Part shown: positions 47,447 through 56,126 of the stretch, one piece after another
Layout: the number at the start of each line of letters is the position of its first letter
How positions within the stretch are numbered: position 1 is the first letter of the stretch
Assembly (NCBI GenBank): GCA_963835375.1
Contig: CAWIGB010000020.1
Span: forward strand, 1-64,000
Reading direction: 5' to 3'
DNA from: Salinisphaera sp963835375
GTDB taxonomy: Bacteria; Pseudomonadota; Gammaproteobacteria; Nevskiales; Salinisphaeraceae
Length of the DNA stretch: 64,000 nt
Notes under the pieces: model-generated
What the model was told of the DNA's origin: nothing
Seen by the model: only the letters and a program-made list of their open reading frames with translations
Databases searched by the model: none
Translations under genes and position numbers: made by a program

Positions 47447-48346
47447 CTACGTTCCAGCCCTACGCCAGGCCGCCTGAATCTGCTGCAGCAGACGTCGGTT
47501 CAGGATGTGTTGCCGGGCCTGCCAGCCGGCGATTTCGCCAGCTGGCACGTCACACTGCTGATCGAGCGACGACAGCAGGCGTTTCCACCACTGGGAATAG
47601 CGCGCAACCGACACTTCGCCGGTGACGTCACAGCCGACGATACGGCCGTGCAGCGCTTGAATCGCCCCGATCAGCTGGGGCTCGCGCATCACGCCCTGGT
47701 CCCAGTTGGTGCGGGCATCCTCGATACTCAGCACATCCTTGTCGATGGATAGGTAGATGGGCCAGCGGTCACGCGTCACGTGCTCGGCAAACGCCTGCAG
47801 CAGCGCGTCCATGTCGTCGAAACTCGGGAAGGCATGGGCCAGTCGCAGCCGCCGTGCCCATCCGACGTCGACGCCCGTGGACCAGTAGCGCAACCGCCCT
47901 GAATACAGCGGCCGCAGATAATTCTCCCAGGCATGGCCCGGGCCGATGTCCGAGGACGTAATGCCGACCACGTGCACCTGGCGTACGCCGGGCAATGTCA
48001 AAGCCCGGCGTACCCAGGATCCGCAGTGCACACCAAGCGGGAAGCGCATGTTGTCGGGGTGGTTGTCGAACACGACGACATCCAGAGAGGGCACGTTGGC
48101 ACAGGCCCGTTCAACCAGCGGCAGGCTCAGATGATGGAAATCCCCGCTGCCCATGAATACCGGGCCGGTGGCCCGCGGCAGTTTGTCGGCGAGTTCGCGA
48201 CCGAAGTCGCGCAGTGCGCGGCGGCTGCAGGCGAATCGCAATCGATCCGGCCAGTCGTCGAGCGAAAGTCTGACGCTGCGATCGAGCGGCCCGACCGAAC
48301 CGTCGAGCTCAAGTACGACGGGATGCACGGGCGGTGCGCTGTTCAT
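47447..48346 (-). CDS. Arginase-fold (ureohydrolase-like) protein
   Basis: A 299-residue protein with the metal sites of the arginase fold in altered form: MGSGDFHHLSLPL for the GGDHS motif, VVVFDNHPDNMRF for DAHxD, and YLSIDKDVLSIEDARTNWDQG for the SxDxDxxDP motif. Two-metal hydrolases of this fold cut guanidino groups or deacylate amines. The divergence from true arginases suggests another substrate. ATG 48346 overlaps the end of the upstream acyltransferase gene by 38 bases; it is the last of four minus-strand genes. Confidence 0.8.
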   Translation of the reverse strand: MNSAPPVHPVVLELDGSVGPLDRSVRLSLDDWPDRLRFACSRRALRDFGRELADKLPRATGPVFMGSGDFHHLSLPLVERACANVPSLDVVVFDNHPDNMRFPLGVHCGSWVRRALTLPGVRQVHVVGITSSDIGPGHAWENYLRPLYSGRLRYWSTGVDVGWARRLRLAHAFPSFDDMDALLQAFAEHVTRDRWPIYLSIDKDVLSIEDARTNWDQGVMREPQLIGAIQALHGRIVGCDVTGEVSVARYSQWWKRLLSSLDQQCDVPAGEIAGWQARQHILNRRLLQQIQAAWRRAGT

Positions 48347-49445
48347 ACCATTGTCGATCGCTCTCGAAATACGGCGCCAGGCGACGCAAGAGCGCGCGCA
48401 GCAAGCGATTGCGCGGCCGCACCGCATGTCGCGTGAAGGTGAAGTGCGCCCCCAGATGCGACTTCACCTCGGGGTCGGTCCAGCCGGCGATGTAGTGCGT
48501 CAGGCCGCGCTCGCGGGCATGGCTCAGATTGTGCATCCAGCTCACGGCGTACAGATTGAGATCGCGCGCGGCCGGATAGTCGAAGCCGACATACTTGTCG
48601 ACGAGCGCGCCGGCGTGCTCGAAGCACAGATTCCAGCCAATCATGCGCTGCTGGTGACGATAGACGAACATCACGCCGCCATTGTCTGCATCCTCGAACA
48701 CGGCGCGGAAGAAATCGGCGTCGAGGTGGTCGAAGTGTACGTCGCTTTGTGCGTACACCTGCTCATACAGGGCGATGCAGGCATCCTGCATACTGCGATC
48801 GAGCAGTTCGGCGCTGCCGGTGCGCAGTGCCTGCACGTCCAGTTGATCACGCGAGCGCAGTTTGCGGCGGATGTTGCGCCGGGCCCCGCGCGACAGGCGC
48901 TTCAGATAGGTGTCTTCGCTATCGAAATCGATCGGGACCCAGGCCAGAGCCTGGCCTTCGATCATGACGAACCCGGCTGCCTCGCAAGCATGCACGAAGT
49001 CGTCGACGAAGGCGTTTGCGTCTTCGTCGAGCAGTGGCGAGGCCTGTGGCAGATCCTTGATGATGAGAAACGGCCATTCCCGGCTGTGCGTCGTCACCAG
49101 TGTCTGCGCCAGCGCCGCTGCGCTCACGCTCGCGGGCAGCCACGCATACTCACTGACAGTGGACCCAGCGAACAGCGTCCGAGGCCGCAGCCAGCGCTGC
49201 CCGTACCGAAACAGCGGCAGCTTTTCCAGACGGCGGCGAAATGCCGGCTCTGCCGTGGTGAGCAGATCGAAGCGCGTCGAGAAGATGGGGATTTCGCCCG
49301 GCCCGGGCCCGGCCACAAAGCCCGCGGGTGGATGCGCCTGAAAAGCACTGACCAGCGAGACCGGCTCCAGCTGCCCGATGAACGATCGCGACAAGTCGTG
49401 CCCCCGGGCTATCAAACCACCCCGAAGCCAGGGCGTTTCAGGTGC
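48309..49445 (-). CDS. FemAB-like peptidogalycan-type N-acyltransferase
   Basis: A roughly 380-residue GNAT-superfamily protein of the FemAB-like (DUF482/PF04339-type) group. Typical stretches are EDTYLKRLSRGARRNIRRKLR, a YEQVYAQSDVHFDHLDADFF segment, the FVYRHQQRMIGWNLCFEH beta hairpin, YVGFDYPAARDLNLYAVSWMHNL and the terminal AHFTFTRHAVRPRNRL. It would transfer an acyl or aminoacyl group. The frame stays open to 49586 but runs through the 14-bp hairpin at 49510-49538, so the real start is below 49510; the upper end given here is a guess. Third in the operon. Confidence 0.72.
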   Translation of the reverse strand, partial: APETPWLRGGLIARGHDLSRSFIGQLEPVSLVSAFQAHPPAGFVAGPGPGEIPIFSTRFDLLTTAEPAFRRRLEKLPLFRYGQRWLRPRTLFAGSTVSEYAWLPASVSAAALAQTLVTTHSREWPFLIIKDLPQASPLLDEDANAFVDDFVHACEAAGFVMIEGQALAWVPIDFDSEDTYLKRLSRGARRNIRRKLRSRDQLDVQALRTGSAELLDRSMQDACIALYEQVYAQSDVHFDHLDADFFRAVFEDADNGGVMFVYRHQQRMIGWNLCFEHAGALVDKYVGFDYPAARDLNLYAVSWMHNLSHARERGLTHYIAGWTDPEVKSHLGAHFTFTRHAVRPRNRLLRALLRRLAPYFESDRQWYEQRTARASRRT

Positions 49446-49509
49446 TCGCAACGGGGCGGCATTCTGCGGCTCGGCCGGTCTGTTTTCGACGGGCTCGCCG
49501 GAGCGCTGG

Positions 49510-49538
49510 CGCGGGGCCGCTCCCGGAGCGGCCCCGCG
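49510..49538 (-). terminator. Perfect 14-bp GC hairpin after the aminotransferase gene
   Basis: Arms CGCGGGGCCGCTCC and GGAGCGGCCCCGCG around a single central C, about 65 bases after the aminotransferase stop on the minus strand. No T-tract; it may attenuate or protect the transcript between genes three and two of the operon. Confidence 0.5.
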
Positions 49539-49602
49539 GGCGCCCGAATACCGGGCGGCGCGGCGGGTGGGTGTGCATCCCGACAACGGGGGCGCCCGCC
49601 GC

Positions 49603-51015
49603 TCAAGCGGCGCGCTTGGCCTTGGTCAGGAGTTGATCGAGCAGGGCGATGCCCAGGTCGATCTCCTCGGTACTGATGTGCAGCGAGGGCGCCAGCGTGA
49701 TCACGTTCTTGTAATAGCCGCCGATGTCCAGCACCAGGCCCAGCCTGCGGCCCTTGTACTCCAGATCGCCGGCCAGACCGATGTCCACCATGCGATCGAC
49801 CAGTGCCTTGTTCGGCGTGAAGCCGTCCTCGGTGCAGATCTCGCAGCGCAAGGCCAGGCCCAGGCCATCGACGTCGCCGATCTCCTTGTGCCGCTTCTGC
49901 AGATCCTGGAGGCCTTCGAGGAAGTGCGCGCCCTTGGCCATGACCATGGCTTCGTAGTCGGTCTCGTGCATCATCTTCATCGCCTCCAGGCCCACCGCGG
50001 TGCCCAGCGGGTTGGCGTTGAAGGTGGAGTGCGTGGAGCCGGGCGGGAACACCTCGGGGTTGATCAGCTCTTCGCGCGCCCACAGGCCCGAGAGCGGGTT
50101 CAGGCCGTTGGTCAGCGCCTTGCCGAAGACGATCATGTCCGGCGTGACGCCGAAGTGCTCGATCGACCACAGCTTGCCGGTACGATAGAAGCCCATCTGG
50201 ATCTCGTCGGAGACCAGCAGGATGCCGTACTGATCCAGCACCTTCTTCAGACCCTTGAAGTAGTTCATCGGCGGCATGATGTAGCCGCCGGTGCCCTGCA
50301 GCGGTTCGATGTAGAACGCCGCGTACTCGCATTCGCGGACCTTCGGGTCCCATACCCCGTGGTATTCGGTCTCGAACAGGCGCGCGAACTCGGCCACCAG
50401 ATGCTCGCCGTACTCTTCCTTGCTCATGCCCCTGGGGCGGCGGAACGGATACGGGTAGGGCAGGAACATCGCGCGTTCGCCGAAGTGACCGTAGCGGCGG
50501 CGGTAGCGGTAGCTGGAGGTGATCGCCGAGGCGCCCAGTGTGCGGCCGTGATAGCCGCCCTCGAAGGCGAACATCAGGCTCTTGCCGCCGGTGTAGTTGC
50601 GCACGATCTTGAGCGAATCCTCGATCGCCTGCGCGCCCCCCACGTTGAAGTGCACGCGCCCGGGCAGGCCGAACTTGTGCTCGGCATCGACGGCAATGGT
50701 CCTGGCCAGCTCGATCTTCTCGCGGTGTAGGTACTGGCTGGCGACCTGCGGCAGATGGTCGATCTGGCGCTTCAGCGCGTTGTTGAGGCGCGGGTTGGCG
50801 TAGCCGAAGTTGACCGCCGAATACCACATCTGCAGGTCGAGGTAGGGCGTGCCCGCAGAGTCATACATATAGCTGCCTTGGCAGCCTTCGAACAGCTTGG
50901 GCGGATCGGTGTAGTGGACGGTGTCGCCGAATGAGCAGTATCGGGCCTCGTCGGCCAGCAGGGGTTCATCTGCGTCATCAACGACAACCGCATCCGTATT
51001 CAAAACGCTACTCAT
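49603..51015 (-). CDS. PLP-dependent class III aminotransferase
   Basis: A 470-residue class III aminotransferase. YLDLQMWYSAVNFGYANPRL, HFNVGGAQAIEDSLKIVRNYTGG, FEGGYHGRTLGASAIT, the cofactor DEIQMGF and the PLP Lys near residue 299 in DMIVFGKALTNG are in order. The residues around the substrate pocket and the FLPYPYPFRRPRGMSKEEYGE insertion do not let me name a substrate; ornithine, diaminobutyrate or an amino-polyol type are possible. ATG 51015 overlaps the upstream phosphatase stop by four bases. The operon partners (phosphatase, acyltransferase, arginase-fold hydrolase) point to synthesis or salvage of an amino compound. Confidence 0.88.
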   Translation of the reverse strand: MSSVLNTDAVVVDDADEPLLADEARYCSFGDTVHYTDPPKLFEGCQGSYMYDSAGTPYLDLQMWYSAVNFGYANPRLNNALKRQIDHLPQVASQYLHREKIELARTIAVDAEHKFGLPGRVHFNVGGAQAIEDSLKIVRNYTGGKSLMFAFEGGYHGRTLGASAITSSYRYRRRYGHFGERAMFLPYPYPFRRPRGMSKEEYGEHLVAEFARLFETEYHGVWDPKVRECEYAAFYIEPLQGTGGYIMPPMNYFKGLKKVLDQYGILLVSDEIQMGFYRTGKLWSIEHFGVTPDMIVFGKALTNGLNPLSGLWAREELINPEVFPPGSTHSTFNANPLGTAVGLEAMKMMHETDYEAMVMAKGAHFLEGLQDLQKRHKEIGDVDGLGLALRCEICTEDGFTPNKALVDRMVDIGLAGDLEYKGRRLGLVLDIGGYYKNVITLAPSLHISTEEIDLGIALLDQLLTKAKRAA

Positions 51016-51707
51016 ACCATTTGCCTTCGCAGGGGGAGGTTTTGGGAAAATGCGGCCGGTATCCCGGCCAGTTCCGGCAGGCGCGGCAACAGCGCGCGCG
51101 CATCGCGAAGATTCGCGATCGAGGAGTGCGGGATGCCCGTGGTTCGACAGTGTTTGATCAGTCGGTCCTTGGCGAACACATAGTCGGCGGTGCCGGCCAG
51201 ACAGAAATCCGACGGGCCGTCGCCGATGAGCAGGGTCGTGGCCTGATCTCTTGCGACGCGGCATTTGCAGGTGCCGCTGGCGCTCGCGCAGCCCGGGCTT
51301 GCAAATGGTGACTGCAGCGACCAGCCACGGTCGCCGTCGTGCAGCAGTCGATTGGCTCGAATCGGTAGATAATCCAGACCGTAGCCCGCGAGAATGCGGC
51401 GGATGGCATAGTCGAGGCCGTCACTGACCACCGTCACCGACATGTCCATCCGCGCGGCTTCGGCCACGAACGCCGGGAATGCGGGGTCGATGATCATCGT
51501 ATCGAGCAACGCGTCCACCGCCTGTTGTGACGCATCGATCAGCGCCACCTGGGCCGTCATGCATTCACGCGAGCCGATGCGGCCGGCGTGCCAATCCGCT
51601 TCGATGCGCATCCATTCGGATGCCGCGAAGCTCGTCAACAATGCATCGGTGACATCATCGACAGCGATGGTGCCGTCGAAATCACATAAGATCATCCAGT
51701 CGCGCAA
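51012..51707 (-). CDS. HAD-IB phosphatase, MtnX-like
   Basis: A 231-residue HAD phosphatase, closest in plan to MtnX and phosphoserine phosphatases. Motif I is CDFDGTIAVDD (residues 8-18), motif II VTVVSDGLDYAI, and motif III/IV GDGPSDFCLAGTADYVFAKD. It removes phosphate from a small metabolite. It starts the four-gene minus-strand operon and overlaps the aminotransferase by four bases. No other methionine-salvage gene is here, so an MtnX role is unlikely. Confidence 0.85.
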   Translation of the reverse strand: MRDWMILCDFDGTIAVDDVTDALLTSFAASEWMRIEADWHAGRIGSRECMTAQVALIDASQQAVDALLDTMIIDPAFPAFVAEAARMDMSVTVVSDGLDYAIRRILAGYGLDYLPIRANRLLHDGDRGWSLQSPFASPGCASASGTCKCRVARDQATTLLIGDGPSDFCLAGTADYVFAKDRLIKHCRTTGIPHSSIANLRDARALLPRLPELAGIPAAFSQNLPLRRQMV

Positions 51708-52352
51708 GAAGGACTCCGGTTTGAAGCTCTAACTTGCCGACAGGCTATCGGGGTTTTCTTTCGGCGCCCTTTCCGACGCGGACCGGCACGCATTGTTTGC
51801 CGGCGGGCCGTCATGCGAGTCGCGAACTCCAGAGCCGATGGCCCGATCTGCCGGAGTTCGAGTTGCGACGCGGCGGATATGCCGGACAATGATCGATCCG
51901 TTTCATCGCGATGGGCGGCAGAAGCGGCATCGTGCGTGACGGGCCGGATGACCGTGCCGGCAGAGTGGATCGGGTACGGCGTGCGAACCGCGCTCAGACA
52001 TCATGCGAAAGACCGGCGCCGGCTGCCGAGCGCACTGCGGTGAAGCCGGGCGCATTCCGACACCGCGTGAACCGACGCAGGAATCACCGTGCAAGCCCGC
52101 TCGCGCGACCCGGGATGTCAGGAATGCGCGTCACGATAGCCAGCGCTCGTCCGCGATTCGACGGGCTTCAGGCCGGTGTGACCAAGCCGCGCTACCCCTC
52201 GCGCCGTGCGTGGCCGGCGGTGGCACGGTGACACGGCCGCGCAGCGTTCATCGGCGAACGTGGGTAGGCAGGGGCTGTTTCGACCTCTTTCGTGGCTCGT
52301 CGGCCTGGCGCATATTGGGCGCGTCGATCATTCGCCATCTATGGAGAACGTC
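51708..52352. other. Long divergent intergenic region
   Basis: About 640 bases between the phosphatase and the hydrolase, which diverge. No gene supported; must include two promoters. Confidence 0.45.
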
Positions 52353-53186
52353 ATGGGTTACATCCAAGTCGGTACCGAAAACACGGCCCCGATCGAGCTT
52401 TATTACGAGGATGTCGGCGCCGGCCGGCCGGTCGTGCTCATCCACGGCTGGCCGCTGTCGGGCCGGTCCTGGGAAAATCAGGTGCGGCCGTTGGTCGAGG
52501 CCGGTTATCGGGTCATCACCTACGACCGGCGGGGTTTCGGCAAGTCGTCGCAGCCGTGGGAAGGCTACGATTACGACACGCTCGCGGCCGATCTGAACGC
52601 ACTGATGGAGAAGCTCGACCTGCATGACGCCACGCTGGTGGGCTTTTCCATGGGCGGAGGCGAGGTCGCGCGTTATCTCGGTACCTATGGCAGCTCGCGG
52701 ATTGCCGGCGCGGTGTTCGCCGCCGCCGTGCCGCCGTATCTGTACAAGACCGACGACAACCCCGAGGGCGGGCTGGATGATGCCACCATCGAGCAGTTTG
52801 AGGCCGGCGTGATCGGCGACCGGCTGGCTTTCATGGATGATTTCTCGTCGACCTTCTTCACGCCCCAGCAAGGCAATCTGCTGGTCAGCGAAGCGGCGCG
52901 CATCTATCACCGCAATCTGGCCTGGAACGCCTCGGCCAAGGGCACTCTGGACTGCATCGCAGCCTTCGGTCGCACCGATTTCCGTGCCGATCTCGAGCGC
53001 ATCGATATCCCCACCCTGGTCATCCACGGTGACGCCGACGCCATCGTGCCGCTGGAAGTCTCGGGTAAGCGCACGGCCCAAAGCATTCCGGATGCCTCGC
53101 TGGTCGTCATCCAGGGCGGCCCGCACGCCATCAACGCCACCCACGTCGACGAGTTCAATCAGGCATTGATCGAGTTTCTGGACTAG
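52353..53186 (+). CDS. Alpha/beta hydrolase, non-heme haloperoxidase-like
   Basis: A 277-residue hydrolase close to cofactor-free chloroperoxidases and aryl esterases. VVLIHGWPLSGRSWENQ is the oxyanion region, YDRRGFGKSSQP follows, the nucleophile Ser is in LVGFSMGGGEVARYL, the acid in IHGDADAIVPLE and the His in QGGPHAINATH. It may perhydrolyse short carboxylates or cleave esters. ATG 52353 has GGAG six bases upstream; a start four codons earlier is also in frame. Monocistronic. Confidence 0.9.
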   Translation: MGYIQVGTENTAPIELYYEDVGAGRPVVLIHGWPLSGRSWENQVRPLVEAGYRVITYDRRGFGKSSQPWEGYDYDTLAADLNALMEKLDLHDATLVGFSMGGGEVARYLGTYGSSRIAGAVFAAAVPPYLYKTDDNPEGGLDDATIEQFEAGVIGDRLAFMDDFSSTFFTPQQGNLLVSEAARIYHRNLAWNASAKGTLDCIAAFGRTDFRADLERIDIPTLVIHGDADAIVPLEVSGKRTAQSIPDASLVVIQGGPHAINATHVDEFNQALIEFLD

Positions 53187-53270
53187 GACCTGTTAACACT
53201 ACCGGCGCGGGGCGGATCACCGCAGCCTACGCCGCCCTATTGGCATCGGCTCTTAGATTTCGTCACGCAT

Positions 53271-53299
53271 AAAAAAACCGGCGCCCACGGGCGCCGGTT
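53271..53299 (-). terminator. Rho-independent terminator of the alcohol dehydrogenase
   Basis: On the minus strand AACCGGCGCCC pairs with GGGCGCCGGTT and is followed by a run of seven T. It lies 27 bases after the dehydrogenase stop (53326) and also faces the end of the haloperoxidase gene. Confidence 0.88.
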
Positions 53300-53325
53300 C
53301 TCTGGCCAAGGGCCGGAGCAAGGCT

Positions 53326-54390
53326 TTAGGCCGCCTTGTTCTTCATCGAAGCCATGTCGACCACGAAGCGATAGCGGACATCGCCGTCCTTCATGCGATC
53401 GAACGCTTGGTTGATGTAGTCCATGTCGATCATCTCGACATCGCAGGTGATGCCGTTTTCCGCGCAGAAATCGAGCACTTCCTGCGTCTCCGGCATGCCG
53501 CCGATCAGCGAGCCGCCGACCACGCGACGCTTGAAGATCAGATTCATGCCGGTGATGGCCGGCTCGATCGGATCCATCAGGCCCACCAGGATGTGCGTGC
53601 CGTCGTACTTCAACGCGTTGAGGTACGGATCGATCGGATGCTGCACCGGTACCGTGTCGAGCATGAAATCAAAGGTTTCCGCCACCGCGTTCATCTGCTC
53701 GTCGTCGGTCGAGACCACGACATGGTCGGCGCCGTTGGACTTGGCCTCGGCAACCTTGGACTCGGAGCGGGTGAACACCGTGACCTCGGCGCCCATTGCC
53801 TGGGCGAGCTTCACGCCCATGTGGCCGAGGCCGCCCATGCCGATGATGCCGACCTTGTGGCCGGGCTTGACGCCGTAGTGCTTGAGCGGCGAATAGGTCG
53901 TGATACCGGCGCACAGGATCGGCGCGGCGGATTTCAGGTCGATACCGTCGGGCATCCTGACCACGAAGCGCTCGGAGACGACCACGAAAGTGGAATAGCC
54001 GCCCTGGGTCATGGTGCCGTCGTGGCGGTCTTCACTGCCGTAGGTCATCGTGAACCCGTTCAGGCAGTATTGTTCCAGCCCGTCGTTGCAGGCCTGGCAG
54101 TCGCGGCAGGAGTCGACCATGCAGCCGACGCCTACCAGATCGCCTTCCGCGTAGTTCTTCACCTCGGGGCCGACGTGGGTGACCCGGCCGACGATCTCGT
54201 GGCCCGGGACGACCGGAAATTCGGTGAAGCCCCAGTCGTTCTTGGCGAAGTGCAGGTCCGAGTGGCAGACGCCGCAGTAGAGAATCTCGATCGAGACATC
54301 GTCCGGCCGCGGATCGCGACGCTCGAGATGCCAGTGTTCGAGCGGTTTATCGGCAGCGTGAGCCGCGTAGGCTTGGGTCTCAGTAGGCAT
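53326..54390 (-). CDS. NAD(P)-dependent zinc alcohol dehydrogenase, YahK/CAD-like
   Basis: A 354-residue medium-chain dehydrogenase of the YahK/cinnamyl alcohol group, which reduces aldehydes with NADPH. Catalytic zinc: GVCHSDLH and PGHEIVGRV; structural zinc: CRDCQACNDGLEQYC; cofactor site: IIGMGGLGHMGVKLAQAMGA. ATG 54390 has GAGGAGG upstream. Divergent from an AraC-type gene that probably controls it. Confidence 0.93.
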   Translation of the reverse strand: MPTETQAYAAHAADKPLEHWHLERRDPRPDDVSIEILYCGVCHSDLHFAKNDWGFTEFPVVPGHEIVGRVTHVGPEVKNYAEGDLVGVGCMVDSCRDCQACNDGLEQYCLNGFTMTYGSEDRHDGTMTQGGYSTFVVVSERFVVRMPDGIDLKSAAPILCAGITTYSPLKHYGVKPGHKVGIIGMGGLGHMGVKLAQAMGAEVTVFTRSESKVAEAKSNGADHVVVSTDDEQMNAVAETFDFMLDTVPVQHPIDPYLNALKYDGTHILVGLMDPIEPAITGMNLIFKRRVVGGSLIGGMPETQEVLDFCAENGITCDVEMIDMDYINQAFDRMKDGDVRYRFVVDMASMKNKAA

Positions 54391-54584
54391 GAAGCCTCCT
54401 CTGGGTGGCAAAGAGTGCAGGCTTCGGCCTGCGGTCGGCGCTGAGCATTGGTCCGACTGCCGCTTGACACCATAGGCATTCATGGCTCGTTTATGCCCGA
54501 AACTACGAGCTGCGATAGCAAGGTGCGGGAAACCCGCGCGATTTCGTGCACAATCGTACTTCGGTTCAACAGTGCGGTATTGTG
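54391..54584. promoter_or_regulatory. Divergent promoter region, dehydrogenase and AraC regulator
   Basis: About 190 bases with a TTGACA at 54472 that may be a -35 element for the AraC gene. Expected site of AraC binding. Confidence 0.4.
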
Positions 54585-55523
54585 ATGACCGATTCGATGA
54601 GACAGGCCGAGCCGACAGCACTCCGACGGATGGCTCGAATGATCGAGCGCCATGCATGCCATGACGGCTTCAACGACACCGTGCTGGATGCATTGTCGCT
54701 GGTGGCTTCGCATTGCCATCGAGAACGCGAGCCGATCGTTTACGAACCGGGGCTGGTTTTCGTTGTTCAGGGCGAGAAGACGGGTTTCATCGACGACCGG
54801 GTGATCCGTTATGGCGCGGGCCACTATCTGGTGCAGGCCATCCCGCTCCCGTTCGAATGCGAAACCGACGGATCGGCAGACGAGCCTCTGCTGGGCGCGG
54901 CCCTGCGAATCGCCCCGGAACTGCTGGCCGAACTCGCCGGTGCCGTGAACCCGGGCGAGGCGGCGCCGCGCGATGCCACCGCCGAGGATGCGCTGCCCAT
55001 GGCCGCGGTGCCGCTCGATGGCGCCATCGGCGAGGCGCTGGAGCGACTGCTCGACTGTCTGGAGGATCCGGCGGCCGCGCGGGCACTCGGCCAGGCCCGG
55101 ATTCGTGAGGTGATCTTCGAGGCCTTGCGCGGGCCCCAAGGGCATCTGCTGCGCCAGTTGCTGCAGTCGCAGGGCGCCTATGCTCGCATTGGCGGCGCGA
55201 TCGATCTGCTGCGTGCCGAGTATGCCTCGCCGCTGTCGGTTTCTGCGCTCGCGGGCCGAGCGCATATGAGCGTGTCCAGCTTCCATGCCCATTTCAAGCA
55301 GCTCACGCGGATCTCGCCGTTGCAGTACCAGAAACGCATCCGCCTGCTGAAAGCCCGGGATCTGCTGCTGCAGAACGCGGCCAATGTCAGCGGCGCCGCA
55401 AGCGCCGTCGGCTATCAGAGCGCGTCGCAGTTCTCGCGCGAGTACAAGCGCTATTTCGGCGTGGCACCAACCCACGATCACGGGCTTGGCGTCGACACCG
55501 TCGATGAATCGCTGGCCTCTTAG
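54585..55523 (+). CDS. AraC-family transcriptional regulator
   Basis: A 312-residue regulator with an AraC-type N-terminal cupin (FVVQGEKTGFIDDRVIRYGAGHYLVQ) and two helix-turn-helix motifs at the C-terminus (SVSALAGRAHMSVSSFHAHFK and NVSGAASAVGYQSASQFSREYKRYFG). The group (PF06719-like) often controls an adjacent divergent oxidoreductase, as here. ATG 54585 is chosen over a GTG one codon earlier. Confidence 0.9.
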   Translation: MTDSMRQAEPTALRRMARMIERHACHDGFNDTVLDALSLVASHCHREREPIVYEPGLVFVVQGEKTGFIDDRVIRYGAGHYLVQAIPLPFECETDGSADEPLLGAALRIAPELLAELAGAVNPGEAAPRDATAEDALPMAAVPLDGAIGEALERLLDCLEDPAAARALGQARIREVIFEALRGPQGHLLRQLLQSQGAYARIGGAIDLLRAEYASPLSVSALAGRAHMSVSSFHAHFKQLTRISPLQYQKRIRLLKARDLLLQNAANVSGAASAVGYQSASQFSREYKRYFGVAPTHDHGLGVDTVDESLAS

Positions 55524-55566
55524 AGCCTGCTCCCGTTTCGTAAGAGATGGCAGCCGGCCCGGGATT

Positions 55567-55992
55567 TCAGTCCGAAGGCGCCCCCCGGCCGCGCATCGCC
55601 TTGAGCCGGCCCCGATGCTTCTTTTCATCGGTGCGCTTGCGCCGCGCGGATTTGGATGGCCGGGTTGGTCGGCGCTTCTTGGGCGTCTGGCCGGCAGCGG
55701 CCACGATCGCGGCCAGACGCCGGCGCGCATCCTCCAGGTTGGCTTCGCGACTTCGATACTGCTGTGCCTTGATCACGATCGTGCCGTCGCGCGTGATGCG
55801 CTGATCGGCACCCGCGCGCGCCATCAACCGTGTCTGGTAGACCTCGGGCAGGGACGAGCCCGGAATGGCAAAACGCAGATGTACGGCCGAACTGGTCTTG
55901 TTGACCTTCTGCCCGCCGGCGCCCTGGGCACGCACCGCCTGCCATTCGATTTCGTGTTCCTCCAGAACCACGGTGTTGGAGATACGCAGCAT
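55567..55992 (-). CDS. arfB: Alternative ribosome-rescue factor ArfB
   Basis: A 141-residue peptidyl-tRNA hydrolase that frees stalled ribosomes. The catalytic GGQ lies at residues 26-28 in QGAGGQKVNKTSSAVHLRF, and the basic C-terminal tail (KKRRPTRPSKSARRKRTDEKKHRGR) that fits into the mRNA channel is present. A longer frame upstream lacks homology, so ATG 55992 is used. It diverges from the radical SAM gene; the spacer carries the LexA-like box. Confidence 0.92.
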   Translation of the reverse strand: MLRISNTVVLEEHEIEWQAVRAQGAGGQKVNKTSSAVHLRFAIPGSSLPEVYQTRLMARAGADQRITRDGTIVIKAQQYRSREANLEDARRRLAAIVAAAGQTPKKRRPTRPSKSARRKRTDEKKHRGRLKAMRGRGAPSD

Positions 55993-56106
55993 CGCGATGA
56001 TCGACGCGGATAGATGGCCCCATATTCGGTCAGTGCGGTGGTCACGGCAAGACGGGCGTATGGGCTGGCCGCATGTGAGCGGCCGAGGTGCATCCGTTCG
56101 CTTAAA

Positions 56107-56126
56107 AACTGTATAAATAGCCAGTA
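56107..56126 (+). promoter_or_regulatory. LexA-type SOS box over the radical SAM start
   Basis: AACTGTATAAATAGCCAGTA matches the gammaproteobacterial SOS box (TACTGTATATATATACAGTA) in 16 of 20 positions, with CTGT-N8-CCAG in place of CTGT-N8-ACAG. It covers a -10-like TATAAAT and the first base of the start codon, which also implies a leaderless or very short-leader mRNA. Confidence 0.65.
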
